From Calditrichota bacterium (GTDB taxonomy: Bacteria > Calditrichota > Calditrichia > Calditrichales > J004): a stretch of DNA of 64,000 bases. Below the pieces are notes generated by a model. The model searched no databases. It saw nothing but the letters and a program-made list of their open reading frames with translations, and was not told the DNA's origin. The translations under genes and the position numbers were made by a program. This document shows positions 17,691 through 26,933 of the stretch, in pieces; position 1 is the first letter of the stretch, and each line of letters begins with the position of its first letter. The stretch lies in NCBI GenBank assembly GCA_013112635.1, contig JABFGF010000006.1, forward strand, positions 248,001-312,000, in the 5' to 3' direction.

Positions 17691-17860
17691 TCTTGCCCAC
17701 GAAAAGTAGACACATTATTTGTTAATTATGCACAAGCCTTCTCAAATTCCATTAGACTGATATAACCAATTGCTGAATGCCTGCGCTTCCTGCTATAAAA
17801 TATTTCAATATACTCAAATGTTAAATAAAACCGATTTGAATAGAGGTATATTACCTATTA
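17691..17860 (-). mobile_element. IS3-family insertion sequence remnant (transposase C-terminus and one end)
   Basis: The minus strand reads IYLYSNRFYLTFEYIEIFYS and RKRRHSAIGYISLMEFEKAC before a TAA at 17726-17728, the C-terminus of an IS3-family OrfB (DDE) transposase. Just beyond lies TGTGTCTACTTTTCGTGGGC, matching the terminal inverted repeat wording of IS3-type elements. The rest of the element is missing, cut near the stop of the LamG gene. Confidence 0.8.
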
Positions 17861-17868
17861 GTAAAATT

Positions 17869-19413
17869 TTATTCATCCCAACCACCTTCATGATAAAGTG
17901 TTTGGATTTCATCTTCTGTTAAGGCACGATTATAAATTCGTATATCATCAATTGCGCCGTCAAATGGTCGTATACCACCAGAGGAGTTTCCAATTATAAT
18001 TGGTTTATTATTGTTTATATTAATCTCAGTATCAGTACTTTTTATATTTTCCAATACTCCGTTGATATAGATTTTCATATTTACACCATCATAAGTTGCT
18101 AATGCATGTAGCCAAAAATTTAAAGGAAGTGTATCACTCAAGACTTGAATATCATTAATATTAAATTGGATGTTTGAGGTGTTACTGTTTATCGCCAAAA
18201 TTAAACGATCAGCTACCCCTTCATGATAATCAATAATTCTTGGGTATGAACCATTAAAAGAATGAATATAAATCCAACTGCTAAGTGTAGTTTGCATCGA
18301 AAGATTATTTATGTCTTGATTGACATTTTGGACAGTAATATTATCATCGACACCATCAAACTCGTATGCTGATATGGAATTACCGAACCTATCTTGTGTA
18401 AGTATAGGCCCATTAACCATACAATTATTTTCATTTCCAGAAGCATCAATAGAATTACCATTAAAAGGATAATAAGCTAATAAGCCATGAACAGGAGTTT
18501 TAAAACTATAGGATATTATATTTGAATATACAGAAGAAATGCTATTTTGTACCGCTTTAACCCGATATTGATAATTACCCATTTCAATAATTTGATCAGA
18601 ATATTGAAAAGAATTTTCACTCAGTTGGACAATTTTGATGAAATTTTCTAAATCTTTTTTTCTTTCAACTATGTATTCTGTTTCAATAGTGCTGTTATCC
18701 TGCCATTCAATTTCAAAAGAGTTTGAATATGGGTGGACTATTTTTAAATTAGTTGGACTACCCAATCCTGAATATTCAGTAGTAAGTGTAACCCAATCAG
18801 ATTCAAAAGATGTGTTGTAAGCTTTAATACGATATGACAGATTTAGAGGTGTCGCAGGTTGGCCCGTTATTGCATCAAAATATGATTCTAAATCAGCAGA
18901 AATATCTGCAATTTGTGTAAAGCCACTCCCTTCATCTTTCTCAATTTTATAACCGTCTTCATGGTTGCTTTTATCTTTCCATTCAAGGCGGATTCCCTGC
19001 AATTCAACTGAGACCAGTAAAACATCCAGTGGTTTTTCTAAACCGGTAGAGTTAAAAACATATTCTTTTTCGGGAGAGTAATCCGTTTTGTATTTACCCT
19101 TTTCAATTCTGATCCGGTACGTATAGATACCGTTAATTTCCGGATCAAATAATGTGTCGGCCAAGGTTGCCTGAGATAGCATCTTGAATCCAATCGTTTC
19201 ATAAGCGACAGCCGATTTACGCTCAAGGATAATAATATCGGAGCTGCTATAAGCATGATTCAGGGTTAATACAATTCCTTTTTCAGAATCGAATTCAATT
19301 GCAACAATGTTGGGTGTGTTTTTTAGATCATCATCGCTATTAACTGGATTGTCCCATTCCCGGCTACAGCCAAGAAATATTAATGCAGTAAAAATCAATG
19401 TTAAATATTTCAT
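17869..19413 (-). CDS. Lipoprotein with fibronectin type III-like repeats and C-terminal LamG domain
   Basis: 514 residues from the ATG at 19413, preceded by GGGAGCG; the longer open frame upstream overlaps the previous gene. The leader ends in IFLGCSRE (lipobox). About residues 40-330 hold three FN3-like units (for example VSVELQGIRLEWKDKSNHED and KIVHPYSNSFEIEWQDNSTI). The last 200 residues are a concanavalin-like LamG fold: GLLAYYPFNGNSIDASGNEN, WLHALATYDGVNMKIYINGV and FDGAIDDIRIYNRALTEDEI. Surface glycan or protein binding is likely. Co-transcribed with the CsgG-like gene 22 bases upstream. Confidence 0.85.
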   Translation of the reverse strand: MKYLTLIFTALIFLGCSREWDNPVNSDDDLKNTPNIVAIEFDSEKGIVLTLNHAYSSSDIIILERKSAVAYETIGFKMLSQATLADTLFDPEINGIYTYRIRIEKGKYKTDYSPEKEYVFNSTGLEKPLDVLLVSVELQGIRLEWKDKSNHEDGYKIEKDEGSGFTQIADISADLESYFDAITGQPATPLNLSYRIKAYNTSFESDWVTLTTEYSGLGSPTNLKIVHPYSNSFEIEWQDNSTIETEYIVERKKDLENFIKIVQLSENSFQYSDQIIEMGNYQYRVKAVQNSISSVYSNIISYSFKTPVHGLLAYYPFNGNSIDASGNENNCMVNGPILTQDRFGNSISAYEFDGVDDNITVQNVNQDINNLSMQTTLSSWIYIHSFNGSYPRIIDYHEGVADRLILAINSNTSNIQFNINDIQVLSDTLPLNFWLHALATYDGVNMKIYINGVLENIKSTDTEININNNKPIIIGNSSGGIRPFDGAIDDIRIYNRALTEDEIQTLYHEGGWDE

Positions 19414-19435
19414 TTTTATCGCTCCCTTATTACAA

Positions 19436-20257
19436 TTAAAACTGTATTGTAACAGCCAAACCAATTGTATCACCTTTTTTAATATATGGAGAAGCCATAT
19501 AGCCTGGAGGAATTTTTGAGTCGTCATAGAATTTCTTATATATAAAATAAAAAAGAGCTGATGTGCCAACAACAATAGTGCTTATAGTGGTAATCTGGTC
19601 GAAACTTTTCGTGTCTTCCTTAAAGCCGTTTGCTTTATTGGCTGTAGTAGCGGCTTTGTATTTATCATAAGAATCTTCAGCTTTGAAAAATGAAAAAGTA
19701 CCCACACCAACTGAGGCCAAGGCCGCAAATCCTGAAATATAGAGCGGTGTTTCAGATATCCCTTCCACAGCAGGCATCATTTCAATGGCAATTTCTTTTA
19801 GGATAGGAAGTAGTCCGTCAACTGCACCTTTAAAATTCCTATTAAAAGATTGTTCAATCCTGCTGGTCTCAACATCTATTAGGGAAACATCAACTGTCCA
19901 GGTACTGCCTACTTTTCCGATACTTCCCGCTATCATTTTTTGAACGTTTAAAATTTTTCCGGCCTGAATTGCGCACTCTGTGGAAGTACATCCTGTTTGT
20001 TGAAAGCCTTGCTCTTTTAAAATAGATTCCATTAACTGTCGTTCAAGAACCACAAAAGCCCTTGTCTTAACAAGTTCACCACGAAACCGATCTGTTAAAG
20101 GCCAGGTTTCAATACTTGTTAATCCACGGCCATCGAAAGTAAGCACAGCAACCTGTGGTATTTTAGGATTATCTTGGGCTGAAAGAAAAGAATTAAAAAT
20201 GAGAAATGAAATAGAAAGAATTAGAAACATTCTAACAAATACAGTTGATGGCTGCAT
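19436..20257 (-). CDS. CsgG/LpoB-like exported protein
   Basis: 273 residues with a signal peptide (ILSISFLIFNSFLSAQ). Residues about 33-165 match the CsgG/curli-assembly-like domain: VAVLTFDGRGLTSIETWPLT, AFVVLERQLMESILKEQG, CTSTECAIQAGKILNVQKMI and SIGKVGSTWTVDVSLIDVET. Two hydrophobic segments follow (about 170-188 and 220-240). The protein probably lies at the envelope as part of an assembly or secretion complex. First gene of an operon with the FN3-LamG lipoprotein, which may be its client. Confidence 0.8.
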   Translation of the reverse strand: MQPSTVFVRMFLILSISFLIFNSFLSAQDNPKIPQVAVLTFDGRGLTSIETWPLTDRFRGELVKTRAFVVLERQLMESILKEQGFQQTGCTSTECAIQAGKILNVQKMIAGSIGKVGSTWTVDVSLIDVETSRIEQSFNRNFKGAVDGLLPILKEIAIEMMPAVEGISETPLYISGFAALASVGVGTFSFFKAEDSYDKYKAATTANKANGFKEDTKSFDQITTISTIVVGTSALFYFIYKKFYDDSKIPPGYMASPYIKKGDTIGLAVTIQF

Positions 20258-20694
20258 AGTTTTCTCCCTGGTATAATCAAAGTGGTTGGATAATCATACA
20301 ATATTTCCCAGAAACTTCAAAATGACCTTCGACACATTTAAATGAAATTATTTTTTGCGAGAATTTGAACCAGTGTTTAAAAGCATAACATAGTATTAGC
20401 ATGTTTCAATCATGGTTTGTTGCATAAAATATGAACAAACATGGTTTGCAATATAACGAATCAAACCTGACATGACAACTACAATCCGTCCGGCACACGT
20501 GTTACTTTTTATGCTGTCAGGCTACAACACATAGCGGGAAACGAAACGATCGTCATTATTGGTATCTTAGGCTTCGAGTGCTTTAGTCAGCTTAATTATA
20601 TAAATGGTTTACTTCGAGAATAAAAATATTAGCTGAAAATTTTTAGTATCAATATATCTGCCGATATCTAAAAAAAATCATAAAAGGTGATAAG
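20258..20694. other. Gene-free stretch with imperfect repeats
   Basis: No credible reading frame. Two imperfect direct copies of CATGGTTTG (20413 and 20435 area) and an inverted pair CCTGACA/TGTCAGG (about 20466 and 20514) are visible, the latter enclosing a GC-richer loop. The stretch may hold divergent promoters for the flanking genes; nothing more can be supported. Confidence 0.4.
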
Positions 20695-21006
20695 ATGGAA
20701 ACATATATTACGCTGCTTAAATTTACCGACCAGGGCGTGGCAAGCATACAAAAAAGTGATGCCCGCTTGCACGAGATTAAACATGTCTTTAAAAAAATGA
20801 AGGCTGAAGTAGTAGATTTTTACCTGACTTTGGGGGAATATGATGCTGTGGTTATTTCCAAAGCGCCGGATGCTGAAACCATTGCTAAATTAGCTTTAAT
20901 GATTGGATCGCAAGGAAAAATTCGTACGGTCACATTACGCTCTTTTCCGGAAGAAGAATTCCGAAGTATAATCTCTGCGTTAGTTCCCAAAAAAGTAAAA
21001 TTATAG
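20695..21006 (+). CDS. GYD domain protein
   Basis: 103 residues: YITLLKFTDQGVASIQKSDA, FYLTLGEYDAVVISKAPDAE and IRTVTLRSFPEEEFRSII. The GEYDAV motif defines the GYD family, small ferredoxin-fold (dimeric alpha/beta barrel-like) proteins of unknown function. AAAGGTGA precedes the start. It is convergent with the CotH gene, 10 bases apart. Confidence 0.88.
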   Translation: METYITLLKFTDQGVASIQKSDARLHEIKHVFKKMKAEVVDFYLTLGEYDAVVISKAPDAETIAKLALMIGSQGKIRTVTLRSFPEEEFRSIISALVPKKVKL

Positions 21007-21016
21007 TATATGATTT

Positions 21017-22390
21017 CTATTTATTCCGCGCGAATTCCAACTGCCGTTTAAGTCGATCAAGCTCTCTTTCCCAGCGGGAAACTGAAAGGGCATCATCATG
21101 TGTGTCGCTGGCTTCAAGAGTGGCTTCACGGATTTGCTCTGTCCATGCGATTAGTAAAGCATTTACCTGCGCTTCAGAGAAGGGGCCATTAATAAATTTT
21201 TTCTTAAGCTGCTCAAACTCTTTTGTATAGCTGGCCCAACCCGCGGTTAATTTATCACAACCCGATGCCCATTGGTAGATTCCTAAATCACCATATTTAA
21301 AAGGGCGGCAGTCGTTTATGCGGTCCCCAAATTTCCCGGCAATCGGTGTAACCGGGTTCTCATTATGAATAATATTTTCAAAGGCATTATCCATATCCCA
21401 GGGAATAAGATGCAGCTTTTTGGCAGCCGGCTCCTCGTACCAGTAATAATTATGGTTGCCGCAACCACCATCGTGGCAATACCAGTGGAAAGGACCATCA
21501 TCGTTGCGTATCATCCTATCCACCACAATAAATGATACTATCTTCTCAATATCCATAAATTGCTCAATCACTTTTTGAACATCAGCTTCCTCTGCATCCT
21601 GTAGCTGCTGGGCAAAACTTTTTATAATCTCCACAGATGGATTATCATCTTCGTTGGTTTTTAGCGCATTGAGAAAACTGCGGCTGCTGCGTCGGGTGCC
21701 ATTTGTATGCAAGGGCCAGATTTCTTTATATAAATTACCTTTGCCATCATCAAAATTATAACGTGTAAAACGGCCGTCAACTTGCTCGGTCAACGCATAC
21801 AGTCCGGAATATTCTCCGTTAATCATTAGCCGGGCATGGACAGAGCGGGGCGCAGGAACACCCATTTCACGGAACAGCCAGTAACCCAAACGCTCATGCA
21901 TTTGAGAAGGATCCAGATTTTGTGAATGGAATTGAAGTTTTTTTAATTTATAGAATTTTTCCTGCCGACCTTTCCAGTTTATTTTAATTTTCATTGATAG
22001 TTTTGTGCAGGTTTTATAGCCGGAAGGATTTGCCCAGTCTGAACCTGAAACACAATTTACAAATGCCCCGACAGATCCTTTATAACGGATGCCTACCGGA
22101 CTAATTGTATCGCCCTCAAAAATGAGCATGCCTTCAACATATTCTTCAGCTGCCGGATCGGAATCGATTTCTTCCAGTGCAGAGCCGGGGATTTTCAGTT
22201 CAAACGTGGCTAACCTATTTTGATCAAATATATATTCGGAGTCCAGTTTTAAATATTGTTCGTTTCCGGATGCTACGATTTTTGGGACTTCAAAATCCGG
22301 TGCGGTAGGGCTAGAATTATGTCCTCGTTTTTTACAGGATGAAAAGGATATTAAAATTACCATTATAGAACATATTAAAATCGATTTCAT
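21017..22390 (-). CDS. CotH kinase family lipoprotein (first of three)
   Basis: 457 residues; the leader ends in SFSSCKKRG (lipobox). CotH landmarks are in order: PVGIRYKGSVGAF (about 98-110), MKIKINW, FHSQNLDPSQMHERLGYWLF, YSGLYALTEQVDGRF, the catalytic-loop-like RMIRNDDGPFHWY (Asp297/Asp298) and the metal-binding IPWDMDNAF (Asp332, Asp334). CotH proteins are atypical secreted kinases; Bacillus CotH phosphorylates spore-coat proteins. Here the organism shows no spore genes, so targets would be envelope or surface proteins. ATGA overlap with the upstream membrane-protein gene implies translational coupling. Confidence 0.88.
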   Translation of the reverse strand: MKSILICSIMVILISFSSCKKRGHNSSPTAPDFEVPKIVASGNEQYLKLDSEYIFDQNRLATFELKIPGSALEEIDSDPAAEEYVEGMLIFEGDTISPVGIRYKGSVGAFVNCVSGSDWANPSGYKTCTKLSMKIKINWKGRQEKFYKLKKLQFHSQNLDPSQMHERLGYWLFREMGVPAPRSVHARLMINGEYSGLYALTEQVDGRFTRYNFDDGKGNLYKEIWPLHTNGTRRSSRSFLNALKTNEDDNPSVEIIKSFAQQLQDAEEADVQKVIEQFMDIEKIVSFIVVDRMIRNDDGPFHWYCHDGGCGNHNYYWYEEPAAKKLHLIPWDMDNAFENIIHNENPVTPIAGKFGDRINDCRPFKYGDLGIYQWASGCDKLTAGWASYTKEFEQLKKKFINGPFSEAQVNALLIAWTEQIREATLEASDTHDDALSVSRWERELDRLKRQLEFARNK

Positions 22391-22830
22391 TTTATCTCAC
22401 TTTCTTGGAGCAACGAATTCAAATTCCTGATTTTTGCGGAAATCATTTTATCAATTATAAATAAGGGAATAACTGCGGATATATAAGCTAAATAATCGTA
22501 TGGGTCAAAGTATGAATCATATAACTCCAAATATTGGCTCGTTTCAACGATAAAGCAGGTTACAATAATTAGCAGGGCAGAATGTTCTTGGGAAAGTCTA
22601 AACGACAAGAATGTTGCATCCTTTGATTTATATTGAGACCGGATAAGTATATAACCCCAGGCGGGGCCGGTAATATCCAGCATGTAGCTTGACCAAAAAC
22701 CTCCAATTCTAAAACCCCCTGTTGATAATCCAATTGAGGCCAGTGAAATAAGTGAAATTTTCCAAAAGAGGATTACTTTTTTTTCAAAGGAGTCTATTGG
22801 GGTGGCGTTTTGAGTACTCATGATTTGCAT
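22387..22830 (-). CDS. Four-helix membrane protein coupled to the CotH gene
   Basis: 147 residues with four predicted membrane segments (about 22-44, 48-66, 83-99, 107-128), ending in a charged tail. The piece DSYFDPYDYLAYISAVIPLF recalls VanZ/DUF2809-type small membrane proteins, a weak resemblance. An alternative ATG lies 9 bases in (MSTQNAT). Its stop overlaps the start of the CotH gene by four bases, so both products are probably needed together. Confidence 0.6.
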   Translation of the reverse strand: MQIMSTQNATPIDSFEKKVILFWKISLISLASIGLSTGGFRIGGFWSSYMLDITGPAWGYILIRSQYKSKDATFLSFRLSQEHSALLIIVTCFIVETSQYLELYDSYFDPYDYLAYISAVIPLFIIDKMISAKIRNLNSLLQESEIK

Positions 22831-23134
22831 ATTTAGATAAACATTTTGTTCAATATAGTCTGCCTAAATTGCAAACACAAATGGGAAATGTTGTTGTTGT
22901 CAGGTTTAAAGCTGGATTTTCAAATTAACAGAAATAGCAAAACTATGTTATATAATCGATAAGTTTTCTGAGGGTTCAAGAACGGTGCGAAAATGCAATA
23001 ACCATTTGCTTTTTATAAGTATCAAACGCGGCTTGCAAAATTTCTTCAGCTGGTTTGATTTTTAATACTTTTCAGAACAATCAATTACAAAATGCGGCAA
23101 GTATTAATTCCTGATTTTGTTTTCCATATTTGAA
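22831..23134. other. Gene-free stretch
   Basis: AT-rich, with no credible frame, terminator hairpin or repeat. It must hold the promoter of the membrane-protein/CotH pair (minus strand). Confidence 0.4.
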
Positions 23135-24742
23135 TTAAGGATTTACACCGGCATAAGGGATGCCTGTTAATTTATGGATATTCCAATCAAACGTACTTAA
23201 GGATTTACGTTTAAATTTACGGATATCATTATAGCCACAGGAACGTGCCACAACTTTTATCAGGTCATTACTGGCAGTAAAAAAGTTAAATAATTGTTTT
23301 GCCGATGTATCTATGATGATGCGCTTTCTCAGGTTTTCTTTTTGGGTTGCTATTCCCACTGGGCAGTTATTGCTGCTACAGGCACGCATACCCAAACAAC
23401 CAATCGCCTGTAATGCAGAGTTGGAAACAGCAATGGCGTCGGCCCCCATCATCATAGCTTTTGCAAAATCTTCTGCAATGCGTAATCCGCCGGTTATTAT
23501 GAGAGTTACTTTTTTTGCACCCACTTTATCAAGATGTTTTCTGGCTCTGGCTAAGGCAGGGATTGTCGGGACATTTATATTATCCCGCAGAATTGTTGGA
23601 GCAGAACCTGTTCCTCCACCACGGCCATCCAGAATGATATAATCAACGCCAATTTCCAGCGCAAAATCAATATCCGCTTCAATATGGCTGGCAGCTATTT
23701 TAAACCCAATTGGGATTCCGCCTGTTTTTTTACGCACCTTTTCCGCGAATTTTTTAAAGTCTTTTGCTTTAACCAAATCTGGAAATGCCGCAGGAGAGAT
23801 CGCCGTTTCACCTTCTTCTAAACCGCGAACTTCAGCAATTTCTTTGGTTACTTTATTACCCGGCAAATGGCCACCGGTTCCTGTTTTGGCACCTTGCCCG
23901 CCTTTAAAATGGAAGGCCTGGGCCTTTTGTACTTTGTCCCAGGAAAAACCAAATTGGCCGGAAGCCAGTTCATAAAAATATCGCGAATTATTTTCCTGCT
24001 CTTGTGGCAGCATCCCGCCTTCACCACTGCAAATACCGGTGCCGGCCATTTCTGCTCCTTTTGAAAGAGCGATTTTTGCTTCACGGGATAGGGCGCCAAA
24101 ACTCATATCAGATACAAAAATCGGGATATCCAGTGTTAAGGGTTTTTTAGCTTTGGGCCCAATTACAACTTTTGTTTTAACTTCTTCTTCATCCAGCAAA
24201 GGCCGTGTTGCAAGCTGTGCAGGTAAAAATTGGATATTTTCCCATTTGGGCAAACTGTTTCTATCCACACCCATTGCTGCCGATGGACCGTGATGTCCGT
24301 AATTTTTTAAACCATTTTGGGCCAGTTCTTTTATGTATAAAGTATAAGGCTCCGTTTCTTCGGGATGTGTATCGGCATATTGTCCCAAATAGCTGTCACG
24401 GTTAAAAGGTTGAGGATGTTTAGCCTGGAACTCCTTGATTTCGTCTTCATCCAGATAAATGTATCCTTCTTTTATCTCTGTGCTAAATTTATGAAGCACT
24501 TCATTATTATTATATTCGCTCACTCCGGTATCATAGCGGTAATCCCAGCCATGCACACCGCAAATCAGGTTATGCCCATCAATGTGTCCATCAGCCATAA
24601 GCGCACCCCGATGCAAACAACGCCCATATAAAACAGATACTTTTCTATCATATTTTATAACAACCAAGTCCAACCCGTTTACCATTTTATGAGTCGGCGT
24701 CTTTTCCTTAATTGTCCTGAGTGAACAGAGTTTGATTTTCAT
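23135..24742 (-). CDS. Rieske [2Fe-2S] domain fused to FMN-binding glutamate synthase-like protein
   Basis: 535 residues from the ATG at 24742 (AAAGGA at good spacing; a TTG lies 15 bases upstream). Residues 1-100 form a Rieske domain with CLHRG (Cys42, His44) and CGVHGW (Cys61, His64). The remainder is the GltB-like FMN barrel: VSDMSFGALSREAKIALSKG, GEGGMLPQE, FHFKGGQGAKTGTGGHLPG, YIILDGRGGGTGSAP and ITGGLRIAEDFAKAMMMGAD, then the 3Fe-4S ligands in CLGMRACSSNNCPVG. No amidotransferase domain exists, so it is an oxidoreductase of unknown substrate, with the Rieske part as a likely electron donor site. Confidence 0.9.
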   Translation of the reverse strand: MKIKLCSLRTIKEKTPTHKMVNGLDLVVIKYDRKVSVLYGRCLHRGALMADGHIDGHNLICGVHGWDYRYDTGVSEYNNNEVLHKFSTEIKEGYIYLDEDEIKEFQAKHPQPFNRDSYLGQYADTHPEETEPYTLYIKELAQNGLKNYGHHGPSAAMGVDRNSLPKWENIQFLPAQLATRPLLDEEEVKTKVVIGPKAKKPLTLDIPIFVSDMSFGALSREAKIALSKGAEMAGTGICSGEGGMLPQEQENNSRYFYELASGQFGFSWDKVQKAQAFHFKGGQGAKTGTGGHLPGNKVTKEIAEVRGLEEGETAISPAAFPDLVKAKDFKKFAEKVRKKTGGIPIGFKIAASHIEADIDFALEIGVDYIILDGRGGGTGSAPTILRDNINVPTIPALARARKHLDKVGAKKVTLIITGGLRIAEDFAKAMMMGADAIAVSNSALQAIGCLGMRACSSNNCPVGIATQKENLRKRIIIDTSAKQLFNFFTASNDLIKVVARSCGYNDIRKFKRKSLSTFDWNIHKLTGIPYAGVNP

Positions 24743-24829
24743 TATGGTTCCTTTCAAAATTAATTGATGTCGATTAAAAATTGATTGATGGTGGACGCGC
24801 CTGACGAACTTGTCAGAATGCGTGTCGAA

Positions 24830-25843
24830 CTATTTTATTTCTTCCTTACCATTGGCATGTATGGCAAAACGGCCTTTGTCTTTTTCATGTACATGATCGG
24901 CTCTTGGCCAGGGCCAGCCACCAAATTGTGTAGACTGGTAGTCACGCATTGTTTGTTGAATTTCTTCCTGGCTATTCATAACGAATGGCCCATACTGAAC
25001 AACAGGTTCATTAATTGGGCGGCCTTGAAGAAACATTATTGAGGCGGGTTTTGAGCTGTTTTTTATAATAATTTCATTTTGTGGATTTAACTCAATCATC
25101 TGTTTACTTTTAATCTCTGTCCCAGAAATTGTGAGTGATTCTCCGTCATAGAAATATAAAGCGCGGTTAACGCCGTCTTTCGCAACAGGTATTTCAAATT
25201 GTGCATTTCCATCCATTTTTAACAACCAGATTTGGACTTCATTTTCCGCATCTGCTGCCCATGAATCCGGGGTCGGCTCCAAAGATTTTTGATCTTCGTA
25301 AAACCCGGCAATCAGGTCAATGGTTGTTTTGTTTCCGGAAGAATCGTTTTTGATGATTTTTGGAATTTCATCCCGCCATAGCATTTTATAATGCGGTTCA
25401 GCCATTTTACTTTTTCCGGGCAAGTTCAGCCATAGTTGAAAAAGCTCAAAATGGTTAGAATCTTTATTTAAAAGCGGAAACATTTCAGAATGTTGTACAC
25501 CTCTGCCGGATGTCAGCCATTGCACATCGCCATTACCAAAACGGCCGGTCGCGCCCAGCGAATCAGAATGATCTACCAAGCCTTTGGTAACAATAGTCAC
25601 TGTCTCAAAACCTCGATGCGGGTGAGCAGGAAAACCGGGTACAATGTTGCCATGGTACATATTCCAGCCATCTTTTCCTGCAAAATCCTGACCAATATTA
25701 CGACCATCCAACGGAACTGCCGGCCCAAGTTGATCATTTCCTGCGGGGTATAAATCAAGATGATGAGCGCAAAAAAGAAAAGGATCCAATGTTTCCCATT
25801 GCATCCCAAGCGGTTTGATGTTTTTTATTATTTTATTACTCAT
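24830..25843 (-). CDS. Pirin family protein
   Basis: 337 residues of the bicupin pirin family. The N-terminal cupin has GFPAHPHRGFETVTIVTKG and SGRGVQHSEMF, which supply the metal-binding His/His/His/Glu set; the C-terminal cupin ends in FGGWPWPRADHVHEKDKGRF. Bacterial pirins are quercetinase-like dioxygenases or redox-dependent regulators. All metal ligands are present. Last gene of a tight three-gene operon (1-base gaps). Confidence 0.92.
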   Translation of the reverse strand: MSNKIIKNIKPLGMQWETLDPFLFCAHHLDLYPAGNDQLGPAVPLDGRNIGQDFAGKDGWNMYHGNIVPGFPAHPHRGFETVTIVTKGLVDHSDSLGATGRFGNGDVQWLTSGRGVQHSEMFPLLNKDSNHFELFQLWLNLPGKSKMAEPHYKMLWRDEIPKIIKNDSSGNKTTIDLIAGFYEDQKSLEPTPDSWAADAENEVQIWLLKMDGNAQFEIPVAKDGVNRALYFYDGESLTISGTEIKSKQMIELNPQNEIIIKNSSKPASIMFLQGRPINEPVVQYGPFVMNSQEEIQQTMRDYQSTQFGGWPWPRADHVHEKDKGRFAIHANGKEEIK

Positions 25844-25844
25844 G

Positions 25845-26366
25845 CTATGGTTTTAAATCACTCCAAATTCGTTTAACAATTTTCCAATTACCTAAGTTAT
25901 TTTTTTTGTAAACCGTGATAGCATATGATTCGCTATCACGTTGCATTTTAAAATCACCTTTTTCATAAGTGAAGGATAAGTTTCCATGCTCATAAGAATA
26001 AGCCAGGTTAGCTGATCCGTGAATTTCTAAAATTTCAAGATCATACTTTAGAATTAAGGTTTTAGATCCATCATCAGGAAACCAAAATTCCTTTATCGAT
26101 CTCCTTCCGGTTATTGGCATTAAGCCGCTTGGGATAATGGTTGCTGAATCGCTGAATAATCCGAGAACTTTAGCAGAATCATTTTCCAGCCATCCCTGAG
26201 AATAATTTCTGTTGATTTGATTTATTTGCATTATATCTGAAGTGGAAATGGGTTCTTCGCTAAGCTGGGATGATTTTTCTGAACAGTTAAAAACGATCAA
26301 AGATATAAATAGACCTGTTAGCAGAAGGTTAAGGTGCTTTTTGTTTTTTTGAGAAAAATCAATCAT
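25845..26366 (-). CDS. SnoaL/NTF2-like lipoprotein (DUF4440 type)
   Basis: 173 residues; the leader ends in LIVFNCSEKS (lipobox). The fold shows in INQINRNYSQGWLENDSAKV, LGLFSDSATIIPSGLMPITG, RRSIKEFWF and the last strand YAITVYKKNNLGNWKIVKRI, the cone-shaped NTF2-like barrel. Such proteins bind or isomerise small hydrophobic ligands. Middle gene of the pirin operon, in which gaps are one base. Confidence 0.82.
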   Translation of the reverse strand: MIDFSQKNKKHLNLLLTGLFISLIVFNCSEKSSQLSEEPISTSDIMQINQINRNYSQGWLENDSAKVLGLFSDSATIIPSGLMPITGRRSIKEFWFPDDGSKTLILKYDLEILEIHGSANLAYSYEHGNLSFTYEKGDFKMQRDSESYAITVYKKNNLGNWKIVKRIWSDLKP

Positions 26367-26367
26367 G

Positions 26368-26898
26368 TTATTCTGCTTTTAAGTATGCTTCTTTTATCCA
26401 GTCCAATAACTGTTCATCAACCTGGGTTAACTCTGTTAGCTGCACTCTATGTGTACACATTGCGCCAAACGGTCCGGAGTTTCCAAGGCGATCGGTTGTT
26501 GGCTTATCTTTTAATTTTAATCCCAAATCTATTCTGCTTTTTGTTGCCGGCTTTACCAATGTAAACTGTTTTTTGCGGATAAAACTAACACTGTCTTTCT
26601 TTGGGGTAACAGTAATATCATCTCCAAATTTCTGTATCTCTGATAAAAGCTTATCGTAGATCGGCTTTAAATGCTCTTTTCCTTTGTATTGATTTGCAAG
26701 CAGGTCAGAATCATCAAAAGACCCGGCGTCAGATTTGTTTGATTTATGAGCAACGAAATTAGCGAATCCATGTGTAAAGCCATGCTCCGCTTTTAAAAAA
26801 TCCATGATGGCTTTGTGTTTCTCAAGTTTGGAATCTTTAACAATCTTAACCCAATGATCGAGCGATTTCCCTGTTTTTTCTAATAATCCTTTTTCCAT
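26368..26898 (-). CDS. DUF4287/DUF5655 domain protein
   Basis: 176 residues: GLLEKTGKSLDHWVKIVKDS and FLKAEHGFTHGFANFVAHKS are the DUF4287 helix pair, followed by a DUF5655-type part (YDKLLSEIQKFGDDITVTPK, SVSFIRKKQFTLVKPATKSR, IDLGLKL). The second domain is found beside nucleases but has no defined activity. First gene of the pirin operon; GAGGA before the ATG. Confidence 0.85.
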   Translation of the reverse strand: MEKGLLEKTGKSLDHWVKIVKDSKLEKHKAIMDFLKAEHGFTHGFANFVAHKSNKSDAGSFDDSDLLANQYKGKEHLKPIYDKLLSEIQKFGDDITVTPKKDSVSFIRKKQFTLVKPATKSRIDLGLKLKDKPTTDRLGNSGPFGAMCTHRVQLTELTQVDEQLLDWIKEAYLKAE

Positions 26899-26933
26899 AA
26901 TAGATCCTCAATTTAAAGTTTTGTTATCACCAA

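Noticed and set aside
20466-20521. CCTGACA/TGTCAGG palindrome as a recombination site
   Set aside because: Arms are only seven bases and no cassette-like gene or integrase flanks it.
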